A stretch of DNA of 64,000 bases from Pseudomonas sp. A34-9 (GTDB taxonomy: Bacteria > Pseudomonadota > Gammaproteobacteria > Pseudomonadales > Pseudomonadaceae), in assembly GCF_029543085.1 (NCBI RefSeq), contig NZ_CP119967.1:3250501-3314500 (forward strand), written 5' to 3'. The translations under genes were made by a program, and so were the position numbers. The notes under the pieces are model-generated. The model was not told the DNA's origin and ran no database searches. It worked only from the letters and a program-made list of their open reading frames with translations. Below, one piece after another: positions 35,596 through 44,258 of the stretch; within the stretch, counting starts at the first letter, position 1, and each line of letters starts with the position of its first letter.

Positions 35596-35609
35596 ACCCC
35601 ACATCCCCT

Positions 35610-35692
35610 GTAGGAGCTGCCGAAGGCTGCGATCTTTTGATGTTGTTTTTTAGGATCAAGATCAAAAGATCGCAGCCTTCGGCGGCTCCTAC
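35610..35692. repeat. REP pair (family A)
   Basis: Inverted arms GTAGGAGCTGCCGAAGG and CCTTCGGCGGCTCCTAC, between convergent sfnG and the DUF1348 gene. Confidence 0.92.
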
Positions 35693-35703
35693 AGGGTCGA
35701 TTG

Positions 35704-36183
35704 TTACAGACCGAGGTCAGAAAGCCCCGGATGATCATCCGGGCGCCGGCCCAGCGGCCAGTGGAACTTGCGTTCGCTTTCCTTGATCGGCATGTCATTG
35801 ATGCAGGCATAGCGCTGGAACATCAGGCCCTGCTCATCGAATTCCCAGTTTTCATTGCCGTAAGAGCGGAACCAGTTACCCGAATCATCGTGCCACTCAT
35901 AGGCATAACGCACGGCGATGCGGGTATCAGAGTAAGCCCAGAGTTCCTTGATCAAACGGTAATCCAGTTCTTTCGCCCATTTGCGGGTCAGAAAGGCTTT
36001 GGCTTCTTCGCGGTTGGTGGCGAACTCGGCGCGGTTACGCCATTGGGTGTCGAGGGTGTAAGCCAGCGATACCCGTTCCGGATCGCGAGAGTTCCAGCCA
36101 TCCTCGGCCAAACGAACTTTCTCGATGGCCGATTCACGGTTGAAGGGCGGCAATGGCGGACGTACATGGGCTGCAGTAGACAT
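35704..36183 (-). CDS. DUF1348 / NTF2-like protein
   Basis: A 159-residue cytosolic protein of the DUF1348 family, an NTF2-like alpha+beta cone. Landmarks are [50 protein letters not shown], and a C terminus with [14 protein letters not shown]. These small proteins are common in proteobacteria but have no settled function. It lies 54 bp downstream of the TetR gene on the same strand, so the regulator probably controls it. Confidence 0.88.
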   Translation of the reverse strand: MSTAAHVRPPLPPFNRESAIEKVRLAEDGWNSRDPERVSLAYTLDTQWRNRAEFATNREEAKAFLTRKWAKELDYRLIKELWAYSDTRIAVRYAYEWHDDSGNWFRSYGNENWEFDEQGLMFQRYACINDMPIKESERKFHWPLGRRPDDHPGLSDLGL

Positions 36184-36237
36184 ATCAGTCTCCCGATCTA
36201 ATTAATAATTGAACAACAAGTCCGGCTTATTAAGGCG

Positions 36238-36801
36238 TTACAGGTCCAATAACTTTCGCGCCATGCATTGCGCATTATCGGCGGCACTGTGATCACCCAT
36301 CACAAGCGCTACGGTAATGGCACCGTCAATCAGGATCAGCAACTGGTTGGCCAGCAGTTGCGGGTCCTCGGCGCCATGTTCGGTACACAGCTCGCACACG
36401 TAGTCGAGCAGCTTCTGTTTGTGTTCTTTGGCGACCAGGCGCACCGGATCCTGTGGATCGCCGGTCTCGCCGCTGGTGTTGATGAAGGCGCAGCCACGGA
36501 AACCTTCCGAGGCGAACCAGCTCCTGAGCACCGTGAACAGGTTGAGCAGGCGATCTGCCGGGGTTTCGGCCTGATCGACAGCGCTTCGGTACCAGTGCAT
36601 CCAGCGTATGTCGCGGCGTTGCAGCGCAGCGACGGTCAAGGCGTCCTTGTCGGCAAAGTAACGGTAGATACTTTTTCTGGAAACACCGGCGGTTTTCACC
36701 AGAAGGTCCATGCTGGTGGCAGCGATGCCACTTTTATAGATCAACTTTTCGGTGACATCCAGGATGATGTCGCGTGTGTCGTTGCTAGTGATTTCGTTCA
36801 T
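36238..36801 (-). CDS. TetR family transcriptional regulator
   Basis: A 187-residue TetR protein with the N-terminal helix-turn-helix TSMDLLVKTAGVSRKSIYRYFADKDAL and a TetR_C ligand domain. ATG 36801 begins the protein; the frame continues to a TTG at 36837 that has no support. An inverted repeat AGAAC-GATT-GTTCT (36814-36827) just upstream is a likely autoregulatory operator. It is followed by the DUF1348 gene, probably its target. Confidence 0.9.
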   Translation of the reverse strand: MNEITSNDTRDIILDVTEKLIYKSGIAATSMDLLVKTAGVSRKSIYRYFADKDALTVAALQRRDIRWMHWYRSAVDQAETPADRLLNLFTVLRSWFASEGFRGCAFINTSGETGDPQDPVRLVAKEHKQKLLDYVCELCTEHGAEDPQLLANQLLILIDGAITVALVMGDHSAADNAQCMARKLLDL

Positions 36802-36813
36802 GTGGCAAACAGT

Positions 36814-36827
36814 AGAACGATTGTTCT
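36814..36827. promoter_or_regulatory. Candidate TetR operator
   Basis: AGAAC-GATT-GTTCT is a 5+4+5 inverted repeat 12 bp upstream of the TetR start codon, the usual arrangement for autorepression. Confidence 0.45.
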
Positions 36828-36863
36828 CCTTGGTCAAGCGGGTATTTTTGTCGACTGTGAAAT

Positions 36864-36936
36864 CGTCTTCGCGAGCAGGCTCGCTCCCACAGGGGAATGC
36901 GTTTCAAAGGTGGGAGCGAGCCTGCTCGCGAAGACG
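36864..36936. repeat. Palindromic repeat pair (family B)
   Basis: CGTCTTCGCGAGCAGGCTC and its inverse flanking about 22 bp, between the divergent TetR gene and pssA. Confidence 0.9.
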
Positions 36937-37017
36937 CCATTACAGACACTAACAAGACCCGAAGGATGCGATGGTGTAAGCTCTCGGGTTCTTCGGATTC
37001 GACCCTTTGCGAGCCCT

Positions 37018-38361
37018 ATGCCGTTGCTTTTCAAACGTTCCCTGCTGCCCAAATTGCGCAGCTTCCCGCTGACCGCCGAGGCCGTGACCATTCTGTCCGG
37101 CGCCGCCGAGTTCCGTCGTTGCCTGCTGGAGAAAATCGCCACTGCGACCCAGCGCATCTACATCGTTGCGCTGTATCTGCAGCAAGACGAAGCCGGTCAG
37201 GAAATCCTCGATGCCTTGCACGCCGCCAAGCTCAAGCGCCCAGAGCTGGAAATCGCTGTGGTGGTCGATTGGCTGCGTGCCCAGCGCGGGCTGATCGGCG
37301 CCGGCAAGCAGCCGGGCAACTCGGCGTGGTATCAGGAAATGACCCGCTCGCACCAGAGCGAAGTGCCGGTGTACGGCGTGCCGGTGCAGACTCGCGAGTT
37401 GTTTGGTGTGCTGCATTTGAAAGGCTTCGTGATCGACGACTGCGTGGTCTACAGCGGCGCGAGCCTGAACAACGTCTATCTGCACAAGTTCGACAAGTAC
37501 CGTTTCGACCGTTATCACGTCCTGCAAAGCCGCGAACTGGCCGACTCGATGCATCATTTGGTCAAGCACGGCCTGATCGAATCGAAAGCGGTGCACCGCC
37601 TCGACCTGCCGAACCTGCCGACCACGCGTAGCTTGCGCAATGACATCGGTGATCTGCGCAGCCGTCTCAAATACGCGACGTACGACACCGCCACCGGCAG
37701 TACCGCCAGAGAAGGCCTGTCAGTCACTCCGTTGCTCGGCGTCGGCAAAAACAACCCGCTCAACCGCGCCATTCTCGAACTGATCGCCAGCGCGCAAAAG
37801 CAACTGACCATCTGCACGCCGTACTTCAACCTGCCGCTGGGCGTGATTCGCGAGATCAACCGTGCGCTGGCGCGTGGCGTGAAGATCGACATCGTCGTCG
37901 GCGACAAGACCGCCAACGACTTCTATATCCCGCCGAGCGAGCCGTTCAAGGTGATCGCCGCGCTGCCGTATCTGTACGAGATCAGCCTGCGCCGCTTTGC
38001 CAAACGGCATCAACGCAACATCGACAGCGGTCAGTTGAACCTGCACCTGTGGCGTGACGGCGACAATACCTATCACCTCAAGGGCATGTGGATCGACCAG
38101 CGTTATACGCTGCTGACCGGCAACAACCTCAATCCACGGGCGTTCCGCCTGGACCTGGAAAATGCGTTGTTGATCGATGACCCGAAGGGCGAATGGCTGG
38201 AGCCGCGAGCGAAGGAGCTGGAGGAGATCTTCCGTCATACCACGCGGATCGAGAGTTTTAATACTCTGGAGACGTTGCCTGAATACCCGGCGGGCGTGGC
38301 CAAGTTTCTCAAACGGGTGAGTAGGGTGCGGATCGAGCGGCTGCTCTACCGGATTCTCTAA
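37018..38361 (+). CDS. pssA: CDP-diacylglycerol-serine O-phosphatidyltransferase (PLD type)
   Basis: A 447-residue phospholipase-D superfamily enzyme with two HKD motifs: HLKGFVIDD (His133, Lys135, Asp140) and HLKGMWIDQ near residue 357. It matches E. coli-type PssA in length and layout and makes phosphatidylserine, the precursor of phosphatidylethanolamine, at the inner membrane. The open frame extends far upstream to 36268 through the antisense of the TetR gene, but ATG 37018 begins the conserved N terminus MPLLFKRSLLPKL. Confidence 0.94.
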   Translation: MPLLFKRSLLPKLRSFPLTAEAVTILSGAAEFRRCLLEKIATATQRIYIVALYLQQDEAGQEILDALHAAKLKRPELEIAVVVDWLRAQRGLIGAGKQPGNSAWYQEMTRSHQSEVPVYGVPVQTRELFGVLHLKGFVIDDCVVYSGASLNNVYLHKFDKYRFDRYHVLQSRELADSMHHLVKHGLIESKAVHRLDLPNLPTTRSLRNDIGDLRSRLKYATYDTATGSTAREGLSVTPLLGVGKNNPLNRAILELIASAQKQLTICTPYFNLPLGVIREINRALARGVKIDIVVGDKTANDFYIPPSEPFKVIAALPYLYEISLRRFAKRHQRNIDSGQLNLHLWRDGDNTYHLKGMWIDQRYTLLTGNNLNPRAFRLDLENALLIDDPKGEWLEPRAKELEEIFRHTTRIESFNTLETLPEYPAGVAKFLKRVSRVRIERLLYRIL

Positions 38362-38372
38362 CGATTAAAAGC

Positions 38373-38449
38373 AAAAGATCGCAGCCTCCGGCAGCTCCTA
38401 CACGGTGTACACCGCCCAATGTAGGAGCTGCCGAAGGCTGCGATCTTTT
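38373..38449. repeat. REP pair (family A), divergent orientation
   Basis: AAAAGATCGCAGCCTCCGG...GCTCCTAC on the left and GTAGGAGCTGCCGAAGG...GATCTTTT on the right, with GTGTACACC between them. Confidence 0.9.
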
Positions 38450-38469
38450 CTACTGACGAATCAAATCTA

Positions 38470-39294
38470 TCAGTTCAGACCCAGCTTGCCACGCAACGTG
38501 GACAGGTCTTCCGCCAGTGTATTCACCGGCCCGACCAGCGCCTTGCGGTCGTTATCCTTGACCTTGTCATACGTCTCGAAACCACCGTCCTTGGTCTTGT
38601 ACTTGGCCAGAATCTTGTCGACCGTGGCAAAGTTCTTGTCGACCTTCGCGACGAAAGCCTTGTCCTGCTTCTCGATCTGCGGACGGAACAGATCAACGAT
38701 TTTCTTCGCGCCGTCGATGTTGCCCTGGAAGTCGTACAGGTCCGTGTGGCTGTAGCGGTCTTCTTCGCCGGAGATCTTGGTCGCAGCCACTTCTTCCAGC
38801 AGCGCAGCAGCACCACCGACGACTTTCTCCGGCGGGAAGGTCAGGCCGGCGACGCGGGTCTGCAGGTCTTTGACGTCGCTGTTGAGCTTGTCTGCCAGCT
38901 CGTTCAGACCCTGGGTGCTTTTCTCCGAGAACAGCGTGTATTCGATGCGGTGGAAACCGGTGAAGTCATCGGCTTTCACGCCTTTCTCGTGGTCGTCGAC
39001 GCGGGAGTCGATGGACGCATCGAGGTCACTGAACAGTTCGGCAATCGGCTCGATCGACTCGTAGTAAACGCGGGTCGGTGCGTAGAGCTTTTGCGCAGTG
39101 GCCAGGTCGCCTTTCTTCACGGCGTCGGTGAACTGCTGGGTGTGGCTACCCAGTTCATCCAGTTGCTCGGTAACGTAAATCTTGTAGTCCGAAACCGGCC
39201 CCACCAGATCCAGCGGTGCTGTGGCGGCGAACGCCGACAGCGGGGTGTTGAGCAAACCAAGGGTCAGCAATAACGCGAGTGGCGTCTTTTTCAT
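38470..39294 (-). CDS. M75 imelysin-like iron-uptake protein, no cupredoxin domain
   Basis: A 274-residue periplasmic protein with signal peptide [23 protein letters not shown]. The M75 motif HxxE appears as [10 protein letters not shown], and [11 protein letters not shown] is conserved. It resembles EfeM (M75 only) rather than full EfeO. It is expected to bind iron in the periplasm for the EfeU permease. It is the last gene of the efe operon, 29 bp after efeB. ATG 39294 follows GGAGCCGCCCCC. Confidence 0.9.
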   Translation of the reverse strand: MKKTPLALLLTLGLLNTPLSAFAATAPLDLVGPVSDYKIYVTEQLDELGSHTQQFTDAVKKGDLATAQKLYAPTRVYYESIEPIAELFSDLDASIDSRVDDHEKGVKADDFTGFHRIEYTLFSEKSTQGLNELADKLNSDVKDLQTRVAGLTFPPEKVVGGAAALLEEVAATKISGEEDRYSHTDLYDFQGNIDGAKKIVDLFRPQIEKQDKAFVAKVDKNFATVDKILAKYKTKDGGFETYDKVKDNDRKALVGPVNTLAEDLSTLRGKLGLN

Positions 39295-39323
39295 GGGGGC
39301 GGCTCCAGTGTTGGGATGTTGTT

Positions 39324-40622
39324 TTATGCAGCTGTTTTCGGTTGAGTGGCGTTGAGCAGCGAGCGACCGATGAAGTCCTTGTCGCCCGTGACACCCGGCA
39401 GGGTGAAGAAGTAACCGCCGCCGACCGGCTTGAGGTATTCCTCAAGCGGCTCGCCGTTGAGGCGGGTCTGTACGGTGATAAAGCCTTTTTCCAGATCGGC
39501 CTGGTAACAGATGAACAGCAGGCCCATGTCGAGCTGGCCGTTCTTGTTCACGCCGTTGGAATAGTTGAATGGCCGGCGCAGGATCAGGTTGGCCTGACTC
39601 GCGGCAGTACGCGGGTTGGCCAGGCGAATGTGCGCGTCGAGTTTGGTCAGTTTGCCTTGCGGGTCTTGGCTGTAATCCGGGACTTCACTCTCATGCTGCG
39701 CACCCATCGGCGCGCCGCTGGTCTTGACCCGGCCGATGATGCTTTCCTGTTCCTGCAACGGCGTGCGGTCCCAGCGCTCGACGAAATTGCGGATGATCCG
39801 CACCGCCTGGTAACTGCCATGGGCAGCCCAGGCCGGCTCATCGCTGCCCGGTTGCACCCAGACCAGACGATCCATGGCTTTACTGTCGTTGGAGTCGGGG
39901 TTGGCCGAACCATCACGGAAGCCGAGGAAATTACGCGCCGATTGCGCTGGCACACCCGGTTTCGCCGGGGCTTGCGGCGGCACGCTGCCTTCCTGCTTCC
40001 AGCGCACCAGCAACAGGTCGGGCAGGTTTTTGACAATGTCGCGCAGGGCGTGAATGTTGGTGTCGGCGGTGTTCGAGCAGAATTGCAGGCTCAAGTCGCC
40101 GTGGCAGCAATCGGCTTCCAGCGCATCGTTGGGAAAACCGACCATGCGCATCAGACGCTTGGGCTTGGCCTCGGCCAGACCGAAGCGCTCGTCGAACAGC
40201 GATTCACCCACCGAGACGGTGATGGTCAGGTTGTCCGGCGTGACGTTGGGGCCGAGGATGCCGGAGTCCGGCGGCGGCAGTTTCGGATCGATCTGTGCGA
40301 CCGGGCCACCCTTCATCAGGAACGCGATGCGTTCATTGAGCGTGCGGAACAACCGCTCCAGATCTTCACGGTCACTGGCCAGCACGTCGAATGAAACCAG
40401 CATGCCCGAGGCCGGGCGCGGGGTGACGATGCCGGTCTGGTGCACGCCGTGGAAATCGTGGCGGTCTTGGGTCTTGTCGCTGCTCGGTGCTTCGGTGACC
40501 TGCGCGGGCGCGGCGGCCATGGCCGGGCAGCTCAGGGCGGACCCGGCCAGAGCGACGCCGGCGGCGCCCATGCCCATCAGGACACGGCGACGTTGCAGGT
40601 TGAGCGTTTCTAAATCTTTCAT
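39324..40622 (-). CDS. efeB: Deferrochelatase/peroxidase EfeB (Dyp-type)
   Basis: A 432-residue dye-decolourising peroxidase. The N terminus has a twin-arginine signal ([20 protein letters not shown]). The Dyp hallmarks [10 protein letters not shown] (with the distal Asp) and the proximal His in [18 protein letters not shown] region are present; the heme His call should be checked. In the Efe system EfeB is a periplasmic peroxidase thought to oxidise ferrous iron or to free iron from heme. It lies 18 bp downstream of efeO. Confidence 0.93.
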   Translation of the reverse strand: MKDLETLNLQRRRVLMGMGAAGVALAGSALSCPAMAAAPAQVTEAPSSDKTQDRHDFHGVHQTGIVTPRPASGMLVSFDVLASDREDLERLFRTLNERIAFLMKGGPVAQIDPKLPPPDSGILGPNVTPDNLTITVSVGESLFDERFGLAEAKPKRLMRMVGFPNDALEADCCHGDLSLQFCSNTADTNIHALRDIVKNLPDLLLVRWKQEGSVPPQAPAKPGVPAQSARNFLGFRDGSANPDSNDSKAMDRLVWVQPGSDEPAWAAHGSYQAVRIIRNFVERWDRTPLQEQESIIGRVKTSGAPMGAQHESEVPDYSQDPQGKLTKLDAHIRLANPRTAASQANLILRRPFNYSNGVNKNGQLDMGLLFICYQADLEKGFITVQTRLNGEPLEEYLKPVGGGYFFTLPGVTGDKDFIGRSLLNATQPKTAA

Positions 40623-40640
40623 CGGGAATGGGTCTTCTGC

Positions 40641-41840
40641 TTACAGGCCGGAAAGGCCGAGGGCGGGATCGATGCCATCCAGTGCGTCGGCCAGAGCCTG
40701 GGCCTTGTCGGCGATCTGCTTGCGTTGTTCGCCGCTGACTGAGTCGTAGCTGGCGTAGCCGTCCTTGATCTTGTAGCTATTGAGTTCTGTGTCGAAGTCC
40801 GCCAGTGCCTGATCGATTTTCGGCAACAGGTCGGCGGCAGACTTGTTCAGCAGCGGCCGCAGCAGATCGACGACTTTGCGCGCGGTCTGCGCGTTGGCGG
40901 CGAAACCGTTGAGGTCGCTGTGGCTGTAGCGTTCTTCTTCACCACTGGCGGCGCGCACATCGGCCAGGGTGTTGAGGTTGCGCACAATAATGCTGACCAG
41001 TTGCTCGGGTGGCAGGCTCTGCGCGAGCAGTTGTTGTTTGAGCGTGGTGACGTCGCTGAGCAGGCCTTGGGCCACCGGTGTCAGCGCGTCGAGTTTGCGT
41101 TGCTGGAACAGCGCGTATTCGAGGCGGTGGAAACCAACGAAGGCCGGATCCTGCTCGCGTTTTTCGAAGTAATCGGCGCGGGCGTTGATGCGGTTGTCCA
41201 GTTCCGCCAGACGCTGAGCCGCCGGGGCCAGACGTTGATAAGCCGCGCGCGCCGGCAGGTACAGCGCTTGCGCCTGACTCAAGTCGCCGCTGTCGATGGC
41301 TAGATTGAGCGCGGTCACGGCTTTGATCAGCGCACTGCTCTGACTCGCCAGGTAAACACGGAATTCCGACAACGGGCCGACGAAAGCGACCATTGATGGC
41401 TTGGCTTTGGCGGCAGCATCGGAGGCAGCCGTCGGCGTCACATGCAGTGTGCCGCGCGGGTTGCTGAGCAATCCGCAGGTGATGGCGTAGTCGCCCGGCT
41501 GCAGATTGGCGTTAATCACTTGGCTCAGGCCTGGGGCAATGTTCTCGCGCTCTTCGACAACCAGCACGCCGTCGAGGATTTCCCATTCCACCGCGCGATC
41601 AGAGCGGTTGACGATGCGGAAACTGGCGCGACCGGCCGGTACCGTCAGCGCATTAGGCTCGCAACTGCCCGGATGAATGTTCACCACCACTTCATCGTGG
41701 TTGTGCTGACGCTTGGCCGCAGCCAGTTTCGAGGCGTAATAAAACAGACCACCGGCGGCGATCATCACCACCACCGAACCGGCCACCGCCCAACGCAAGG
41801 CGCGAGGAGGGGAGGCCTGAGGAGTATTAGGCTTTGACAT
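40641..41840 (-). CDS. efeO: EfeO, cupredoxin plus M75 iron-uptake protein
   Basis: A 399-residue protein with an N-terminal membrane helix (about 15-35), a cupredoxin domain (about 50-145; PGSCEPNALTVPAG and ITCGLLSNPRGTLHV), and an M75 imelysin domain whose HxxE is FHRLEYALF. EfeO is proposed to bind iron and a copper-assisted electron partner for EfeU. The frame stays open to 42065 through efeU antisense, but ATG 41840 gives the family N terminus. It begins 8 bp after the efeU stop. Confidence 0.92.
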   Translation of the reverse strand: MSKPNTPQASPPRALRWAVAGSVVVMIAAGGLFYYASKLAAAKRQHNHDEVVVNIHPGSCEPNALTVPAGRASFRIVNRSDRAVEWEILDGVLVVEERENIAPGLSQVINANLQPGDYAITCGLLSNPRGTLHVTPTAASDAAAKAKPSMVAFVGPLSEFRVYLASQSSALIKAVTALNLAIDSGDLSQAQALYLPARAAYQRLAPAAQRLAELDNRINARADYFEKREQDPAFVGFHRLEYALFQQRKLDALTPVAQGLLSDVTTLKQQLLAQSLPPEQLVSIIVRNLNTLADVRAASGEEERYSHSDLNGFAANAQTARKVVDLLRPLLNKSAADLLPKIDQALADFDTELNSYKIKDGYASYDSVSGEQRKQIADKAQALADALDGIDPALGLSGL

Positions 41841-41848
41841 GGATGCCC

Positions 41849-42688
41849 TTATTGGCTGGAAACGGAAGACGTTTGTGCGGGAGGCTTTGGCGCCGGGAAA
41901 AAGAACATCACCAGCGCCACCAGCAGATAAAGCAGATACGCGCCGAGGGTGCTGACGGTCGGCGCATCCTGATAACCGAACATGCCGGCCAGCACCGAGC
42001 CCAACGGGCCATCCATCGGCAGCGTCGCACTGAAGTCGAACAGCACGGTTTGCAGGTGATTCCACAGCCCGGCTTCATGCAGGGCCTGCACCGAGTTGGC
42101 GAGGATCCCGGCGGCGACCACCAGAATGAACAGGCCGGTCCACTTGAAGAACGCCGAAAGATTGAGGCGCATGCTGCCGCTGTAGATCAGGAAACCGACG
42201 ATGATCGCCAGAATCAGCCCGAGCAGGGCACCGATCGGCGCGCCCGGGCCTTCGCTCTGCTGGAATACGGCGAGGAGGAAAAACACGGTTTCCAGACCTT
42301 CACGGGCAACGGCGAAGAAGACCATGGCGATCAGCGCAATGACCTGATGCTTCGAAGAAGTCAGCGCGTGATCCAGCGAGGCTTGCAGCGAATGCTTGAT
42401 CGAGCGCGCAACCTTGCGCATCCAGAACACCATGGAACTGAGAATACCCACGGCTACCAGGCCGACGATGCCTTCGAACAGTTCCTGCTGTTTTTGCGGG
42501 AATTCGGCGCTGACCAGTTCCAGGCCACCACCGACCAGCAGCGCCAGCGCAGCGGCGAGAAACACGCCGATCCACACAGCAGGCATCCACTGGCCACGGC
42601 CGGTCTGTTGCAGGTAGCTGGCGATGATGCCAACGATCAGCGCGGCTTCAATGCCTTCGCGCAGCATGATCAGAAAGGGAACGAGCAT
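41849..42688 (-). CDS. efeU: Ferrous iron permease EfeU (FTR1 family)
   Basis: A 279-residue inner-membrane permease with seven hydrophobic segments and the two iron-binding REGxE motifs, REGIE (residues about 10-14) and REGLE (about 131-135). It moves ferrous iron, oxidised in passage, into the cytoplasm. First gene of the efeU-efeO-efeB-M75 operon; a Fur box lies 42-60 bp upstream. Confidence 0.95.
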   Translation of the reverse strand: MLVPFLIMLREGIEAALIVGIIASYLQQTGRGQWMPAVWIGVFLAAALALLVGGGLELVSAEFPQKQQELFEGIVGLVAVGILSSMVFWMRKVARSIKHSLQASLDHALTSSKHQVIALIAMVFFAVAREGLETVFFLLAVFQQSEGPGAPIGALLGLILAIIVGFLIYSGSMRLNLSAFFKWTGLFILVVAAGILANSVQALHEAGLWNHLQTVLFDFSATLPMDGPLGSVLAGMFGYQDAPTVSTLGAYLLYLLVALVMFFFPAPKPPAQTSSVSSQ

Positions 42689-42729
42689 TCGGTGTCCAAT
42701 GAGTCATGTGAAGAGGTTACAAGTTGTAA

Positions 42730-42748
42730 CATAATGACAAGCATTCTC
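42730..42748. promoter_or_regulatory. Fur box upstream of efeU
   Basis: CATAATGACAAGCATTCTC matches the 19-bp Fur consensus at 15 positions by direct comparison. It sits 42-60 bp before the efeU start, so iron-replete Fur should repress the operon. Confidence 0.75.
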
Positions 42749-42795
42749 ACATGACATTGATTGACAAGAACCTGAACACAGGCTGAACAAGTTAA

Positions 42796-42811
42796 AAACA
42801 ACCATTCTCAT
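42796..42811. promoter_or_regulatory. Second, weaker Fur-like half site
   Basis: AACAACCATTCTCATC shares the CATTCTCA half of the first box but only about half the positions of the full consensus. It may widen Fur binding or be incidental. Confidence 0.35.
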
Positions 42812-42832
42812 CTCTACGCCGGAACCGGGTAA

Positions 42833-42903
42833 GCTGCCGAAGGCTGCGATCCTTTGATTTACAGAATCAAGATCAAAAGATCGCAGCCTTCGGCAGCTCC
42901 TGC
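42833..42903. repeat. REP pair (family A), left arm truncated
   Basis: Left arm begins at GCTGCCGAAGGCTGCGATC without the GTAGGA end; right arm ends CCTTCGGCAGCTCCTGC. It lies between the divergent efeU and AraC genes. Confidence 0.88.
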
Positions 42904-42969
42904 ATGGGCATTTGTGTTGGCTGGGTTAAGATGCCTGTCACTCAAAAACCACAAGGTTCACCGCGTTCC

Positions 42970-43986
42970 ATGTCGGAAAAAGACACCATCGCCGTTCAAC
43001 TGGTGCGTGAAGCACTGCTGCAAAGTTGTGCCCCGGGCGTGGCCACGGAAGAAGTCTTGAACAAGGTCGGCATTGATCCGGCGCTGCTGCAAACAGGGCA
43101 CGGCCGGGTGGCGGCCTCGCAATACGCCAGGCTTTGGCGCCTGCTGGCCCGGCGCGGTGATGACGAGTTTTTCGGCATGGACCCGCGCAAGCTCAAGTCC
43201 GGCAGCCTTGAGTTCCTGTGCCGCAGCGCCATGGCGCAACCGACGCTGGCGGCGGGTTTGAGTACGGGGTTGAGCTTTCTCTCACTGATGCTCGAATGCC
43301 TGCCGGCGCAACTGGTGCACCAGCAAAGTCTGGCGGAAATCGTCCTGCTGGAAGATGACCGCGAACCGCGCCGCGCCTTTACCTATTTCACCTATTGGAT
43401 GATCGTCCACGGTGTGGCCTGCTGGCTGGCGGGGCGGCGAATTCCGATTCTGGCGATTGAACTGCGCTGCCCCGAGCCGGATTTCACCGATGACTATCGG
43501 GTGATGTTCTCGGAAAACCTGCGGTTTGACCGGCCGCGAACCCGGATGATTTTCTCTGCCGATTGCCTCGATCTGCCGATCAAACGCACGGCCGAAGAGC
43601 TGAAACGCTTTCTCGCCCTGGCCCCCGCCAATATCCTGGTGAAGTACCGCGACCCGGAGAGCCTCGCCAGTCGGATCAAGCAGGATTTGCGGCTACTGCC
43701 GGCTGAGCAATGGCCGGAAACCGAGGCTTTGGCACAACAATTGTGCATGTCGGCCTCGACCTTGCGCCGGCGTCTGGCGGAGGAAGGGCAGACCTATCAG
43801 GGGCTTAAGGACAGTGTGCGCAAGGAGTTGGCTATTGTCTGGCTGGCGGAACCTTCGATCAGTTTTGTCGAGATTGCCAGTCGCTTGGGGTTTGCTGATG
43901 CCAGTTCGTTCTACAAGGCGTTTCGCAAGTGGTCGGGATCGAATCCAGGCCACTACCGCACGCTGATCCTGACTGAGGTTGTCTGA
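42970..43986 (+). CDS. AraC family transcriptional regulator
   Basis: A 338-residue regulator with an N-terminal arabinose-binding-like domain of the PF12625 type (residues about 15-210) and a C-terminal AraC double helix-turn-helix, with MSASTLRRRLAEEGQTYQGLKD and FVEIASRLGFADASSFYKAFRKWSGSNPGHYR. ATG 42970 is the best start; upstream in-frame starts are at 42931 and 42904. It reads towards the acyl-CoA cluster and is the likely activator of that cluster. Confidence 0.92.
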   Translation: MSEKDTIAVQLVREALLQSCAPGVATEEVLNKVGIDPALLQTGHGRVAASQYARLWRLLARRGDDEFFGMDPRKLKSGSLEFLCRSAMAQPTLAAGLSTGLSFLSLMLECLPAQLVHQQSLAEIVLLEDDREPRRAFTYFTYWMIVHGVACWLAGRRIPILAIELRCPEPDFTDDYRVMFSENLRFDRPRTRMIFSADCLDLPIKRTAEELKRFLALAPANILVKYRDPESLASRIKQDLRLLPAEQWPETEALAQQLCMSASTLRRRLAEEGQTYQGLKDSVRKELAIVWLAEPSISFVEIASRLGFADASSFYKAFRKWSGSNPGHYRTLILTEVV

Positions 43987-43995
43987 ACGGGCCTC

Positions 43996-44019
43996 TTCGC
44001 GAGCAAGCTCGCTCCCACA
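43996..44019. repeat. Single family B repeat unit
   Basis: TTCGCGAGCAAGCTCGCTCC, one copy without its inverse partner, 19 bp before a family A pair. Confidence 0.8.
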
Positions 44020-44038
44020 TTTGGAATGCATTCCCCCT

Positions 44039-44124
44039 GTAGGAGCTGCCGAAGGCTGCGATCTTTTGATTCTGTTTTTTTAAACATCAAAGTCAAAAGA
44101 TCGCAGCCTTCGGCAGCTCCTGCA
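44039..44124. repeat. REP pair (family A)
   Basis: Inverted arms GTAGGAGCTGCCGAAGG and CCTTCGGCAGCTCCTGC downstream of the AraC gene. Confidence 0.9.
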
Positions 44125-44258
44125 CCGATTGCGCCAGTATGGCCAAACCAGTCAGCCACATTGATAGCTTTGACCATTGCCCCAACCCCCTCACAGCGCG
44201 ACTATCCCTCTGTTGTTTACGGTTCCCGGCCTAATAAAAACACAGAGGGATTCTGGCA

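Noticed and set aside
36268..37017. Upstream extension of pssA
   Set aside because: The frame is open but runs antisense to the TetR gene and through a repeat; the conserved PssA N terminus begins at ATG 37018.
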